Below are positions 60,895 to 64,000 of a stretch of DNA of 64,000 nt, piece after piece. The notes beneath the pieces were generated by a model. That model did not search any database. It had not been told where the DNA came from and saw nothing but the letters and a program-made list of their open reading frames with translations. Every line of letters starts with the position of its first letter. Positions within the stretch are counted from its first letter, which is position 1. Both the position numbers and the translations under genes were made by a program. The stretch is from Euglena gracilis (lineage: Eukaryota; Euglenida; Euglenophyceae; Euglenales). Where the stretch lies: NCBI GenBank assembly GCA_039621445.1, contig CP154956.1, forward strand, positions 17,427,562 through 17,491,561, written 5' to 3'.

Positions 60895-60995
60895 CTCACA
60901 GTCCCCCTCCGTAATATCCATGGGGTCGTCAATGATGATTGCCTCATCAGATTCCACTTGAAAGGGAGGCCCACGCGGGCCCTTTCCAGCCATGT
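60895..60995 (-). CDS. Unrecognised acidic exon candidate
   Basis: Encodes MAGKGPRGPPFQVESDEAII then IDDPMDITEGDCE, ending at a GAG|GTGTAC donor-like site. Acidic, possibly a gene start (ATG with a basic N-terminus). No domain recognised. Confidence 0.4.
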
Positions 60996-61039
60996 ACATG
61001 TGGAGACGAAAAAAATAGACACTCAGAAAGAGCAAACTT

Positions 61040-61180
61040 ACTAAACCGGCATTTGAGACGCCTGGTTCAGGACAGAACCGGCGTCCCCCCCCCCACGGGT
61101 TTTCCGGACATCGGTTCCGTCCTAAAACCCGGCGTTAGGAACGCCGGTTTTGTCCAAAACCCGGCGTCCGGTTTTCATTC
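61040..61180. repeat. aaccggcgt palindrome cluster
   Basis: accggcatttgagacgcctgg, agaaccggcgtc, gaacgccggtttt and aaacccggcgtccgg: same module type as at 53.8 kb, with a different spacer (ttttgtcc). Confidence 0.7.
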
Positions 61181-61218
61181 CTAAAAATGTCAACAAAAGT
61201 GCCCAAAAGTGGCCCTAA

Positions 61219-62680
61219 GGTCCTGGTCAAGGTTCCCGTTTTTTTTTGTTTTAAAATAAAGCAAAAAAACTTTCATGAAGAAAAAACGGTTTAAAACCGG
61301 TTTTTTGTTTTTTACACACAAATTGTGGCTGAGCCCAGATTTCAGCCTGAAAACGTGTTCAGCAGGGGGGCCCACCCCTGAACATGTTTTCAGGCTGAAA
61401 TCTGGGTCAGCCACAATTTGTTTAAAAACGTGTTCAGAGCCCGCCAAATGCCTGCCCTGAAATTCGTGGTCATGATTCACGCAAGGGGTCAAAAACGCGA
61501 ATTTGTGAAATTCGGACCCAAAAAACGGCGCCCTAATGGAAAACGTGCCTGAACACAGATGCCTTAATCGAAAACGTGGCATTGCCATAGATGCCCTCAT
61601 TGAAAACGTGCCTAACCACAGATGCCTTAATGGAAAACGTGTCATTGCCACAGATGCCCTCATTGAAAACGTGTCACCCCCCCCCCTTTTCCGCAGCCTT
61701 CCCACTATGGATAAACGCACAGCTAACTTTGTGAATGGTCTTTTGCCACCTCCCCCTAGGACGGAACTGTTCCGCTGTTCTCGCGGTCCCCCTTCATGGC
61801 ACCTTGCTGGCACAGGGCAACACAAAGAAAAAGTCCGGCTCCGTGGGAGCAGAGCTTGCTGCTGTTGCCAACTGTTTGGAGTTGGCCAAACTGTGTCAAC
61901 ATCGGCAAGCCTCTTATCCTGAGCTGGATGCTTTCTTTGTTGCCTGGACGGGATGGGAGCTGGAACCCAGCCTGTTGTTCGATGAGGCCAGCGTCATTGA
62001 ACAATGTGTGGCTCAACGTGAGCAGCAGTCGGGAACTTTGTTCGTTTCAGGGAATCGTTCGGCAACCTCTTTTCTTCTTTGCCATTCCCAAAAATCCAAA
62101 TTGTGTGGAGCTGAACAAAGTTGTGTGTGACGCCTGCGGTTTGGCATATCATTTTCATTGCCAAGATTTGCGGCGGCCACCAAAGTATGGCTCTTTTTTG
62201 TGTAAAGCGTGTCGTGTTCCGTGATGTCCGCCACTCCGTGTCGTTGTGCTCCAAGGCAACCTAGCCTTCTGTTGTGTTGTAGAGTGCCCCCGACCCGCCT
62301 CACTCGTTGAGGACCACCCGGCCTCGCAACCGCCCGCTGATTTTTCGTGACAGCGTTTTTTGCTTTTTACTCAGGGTTGCCACAGATGCCCTAATGGAAA
62401 ACGTGCCTGAACACAGATGCCTTAATCGAAAACGTGTCGTTGCCACAGATGCCCTCATTGAAAGCGTGCCTAACCACAGATGCCTTAATTTAAAACGTGT
62501 CATTGCCACAGATGCCCTCATTGAAAACGTGTTCATGACCACGAATTTCAGGGCAGGCATTTGGCGGGCTGAACACGTCTTTTAAAAAAGGGTGTTTTTT
62601 AAAATAAAACACTACAAATAGGGGGAAAACCCTGTTTTAAACAACTTGTTTAAAAACAGCCCGGGAACCTTGGTCCTGGT
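61219..62680 (+). mobile_element. Inverted-repeat element carrying a PHD-like protein
   Basis: The outer ends (ggtcctggtcaaggttcccg and, inverted, ccgggaaccttggtcctgg) and a longer internal pair (61425-61476 against 62525-62575, tcagagcccgccaaatgcct) define a 1.46 kb unit. A 100 bp hairpin lies at 61319-61420. Two arrays of a roughly 31 bp unit (acagatgccttaat…aaaacgtg) sit at 61553-61676 and 62377-62532 in the same orientation. The only coding part lies between them. No transposase. Confidence 0.65.
61735..62223 (+). CDS. Protein with C-terminal half of a PHD finger
   Basis: Two frames together look coding. The first (61735 to about 62050) reads TLLAQGNTKKKSGSVGAELA, VANCLELAKLCQHRQASYPE and LDAFFVAWTGWELEPSLLFD. 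The second, one phase over and ending at TGA about 62223, reads NCVELNKVVCDACGLAYHFH then CQDLRRPPKYGSFLCKACRV. C-x-x-C, H-x-x-C and C-x-x-C with that spacing is the second half of a PHD finger; the first Cys pair is missing or unrecognised. A frameshift, or a short intron ending at gtttcag (about 62050), separates the parts. PHD fingers read histone tails; some mobile elements carry them. It lies inside the inverted repeats. Confidence 0.5.
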
Positions 62681-62699
62681 ATGACTGTTTCAACCATCT

Positions 62700-64000
62700 A
62701 GGACAATGAATTTTGCCATTTGGGGACCACGGGGGGTTGGTACGCCGTGGCGAGGGAGTCCGAATAGGGGGGGGGGTATATGGCGTGGCGAGGGGGTCGG
62801 TGACCAGGGGGGGGGAGGGGTGTACCATGGTTTCCAACAAAATTTTCCTTCAAAAAATTGCGAAAATCCCCGGCGGCGTGGCGAGGGGGTCCGGCTAGGG
62901 GGGGGGGAGGGGGGTAAATGGCGTGGCGAGGCCCTCGGAGAGGGGGGGGGGGGGAGGGGTGTACCAACCCCCCCACTTGGATGTATATCCAAATTTGGTG
63001 AAAATTGGCCCATTTGGAAATAGAGTACCGTGCGGCGTGGAAAGATCTGATGAGCACCGCTGGTCGTCTGTTGAAAAGAGCTTTTGATCAAGGGGTAACT
63101 TGGCACCCTACTAGTGGCTGAAAACTCCCCCCCCCCCCCTAGGGCCGCATTTTTCGGACCATTTCAGGGGGGGGGGATTTTCGGACCCTGGGAGCTTAAG
63201 CCCCATCCGTGTCACAGAGAACCATGGAATCTGAACCCAAGATGGACATAGCACCTGTTGGTGCATGAAGTTGAAGACCATTTTGCATTGGACCAATGAT
63301 GGTTCACAAGGATAAAAAATCGCTACCACGGCATGTATAAAAAAAAGAATTCCTTCCAAAAGCCCTTGCCTTGCGTCTTTGTTGACTTTTTTTTGGAGGG
63401 GGGGACCGGGCTTTTTCAAGGGGGGGCGGATTTTCGGACCCCTGGAAGCATAAGGCAAAAACGCCAAAATCTGGCCGATTTGACGGGAGGGGGGGGGATT
63501 TTCGGGGGAGGGGGGAAAGTTTTCAGCCACTGCCAGTAACGTTGCACGCGGCCCGAGATACGCTCGCGATCGTCGGATCGGCCAGAATCTCAGTCGAAAT
63601 TTGTGGTAATTTTTGGTGATTTTTGGTTTAAGATGCTGAATAAACTGTACAGAAACGTTTTTTTCTCTTCGAATCGACCACCTGAGGGGTCCCGGGTGGC
63701 ACCAGAGTTGTGAAATTAGGATTTCCCAGTGACAGAAAATAAGAGCTCCAGGCGGCATGGCTGAATTTGGTGGTGATGGCCAGTCGTCCGATGAAGAGCT
63801 TTTGATTGAGGGGTTGCTTTGTACCTGGACGATTGACACAGCCAGAATACCCTCGAGATCGTCGGAGGGGCGACGGCAGTACAGTTGGGGTGTTTTGGAA
63901 ACCCCCCCCCTGTACAGTTGGGATTTTCGGGACCCCCCCCCCTAGTGCCGACCGCCCCGAGACAGATGAAAATTTTGACACCAAAAATGGCCTTTTTAGA
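62700..64000. other. Repeat-rich right edge of the window
   Basis: Tandem units of tatggcgtggcgaggggg (62780-62960), three ggggggattttcgga units (63165, 63425, 63490) and two gagcttttgatt repeat copies (63075, 63800). No gene recognised. Confidence 0.5.

Overview
This is eukaryotic nuclear DNA: GC-rich exons of about 50-190 bp sit in long, repeat-filled introns with G/C homopolymer runs, microsatellites and palindromes. The best clue to the organism is splicing. Protein homology fixes the exon joins of one transporter gene, and seven of those introns lack GT-AG. Each instead has bases +4 to +6 complementary to bases -8 to -6 of the intron end, and the pairing triplet differs from intron to intron. 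That is the hallmark of the nonconventional introns of euglenids, so the window is probably from a Euglena-like euglenid (inference).

1-10.5 kb is a nest of mobile elements. A truncated DIRS retrotransposon (1-1040, + strand) is followed by an 8.4 kb PIF/Harbinger-like DNA transposon (2120-10540) with satellite-bearing terminal inverted repeats and an exact CTT target duplication. Its second coding region is split by a nearly complete DIRS element (5288-9994, - strand) carrying Gag-like, RT, RNase H, methyltransferase and tyrosine recombinase regions. RT-RH-MT is broken by one in-frame stop.

14.1-29.3 kb holds one minus-strand gene for an MFS transporter of the ZIFL/TetA-like type. Thirteen exons were found; exons 1-7 and 11-13 join in frame at base resolution. 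Introns carry tandem repeats and MITE-like sequence.

30-51 kb contains scattered minus-strand exon candidates. The clearest belong to an ELMO-domain gene (exons near 45.7, 44.0 and 42.3 kb, ending in a stop codon). Others (31.1, 35.4, 35.8, 37.4, 38.9, 48.6, 50.2 kb) look coding but are not recognised. A 280 bp hairpin MITE with a perfect 8 bp target duplication lies at 42.7 kb.

51-64 kb is almost gene-free: MITE-like families, palindromes, a 1 kb inverted-repeat element (58.5-59.5 kb), and a 1.5 kb inverted-repeat element (61.2-62.7 kb) carrying a short plus-strand protein that ends in half a PHD finger. No rRNA, tRNA, CRISPR or prokaryotic operon structure was seen.
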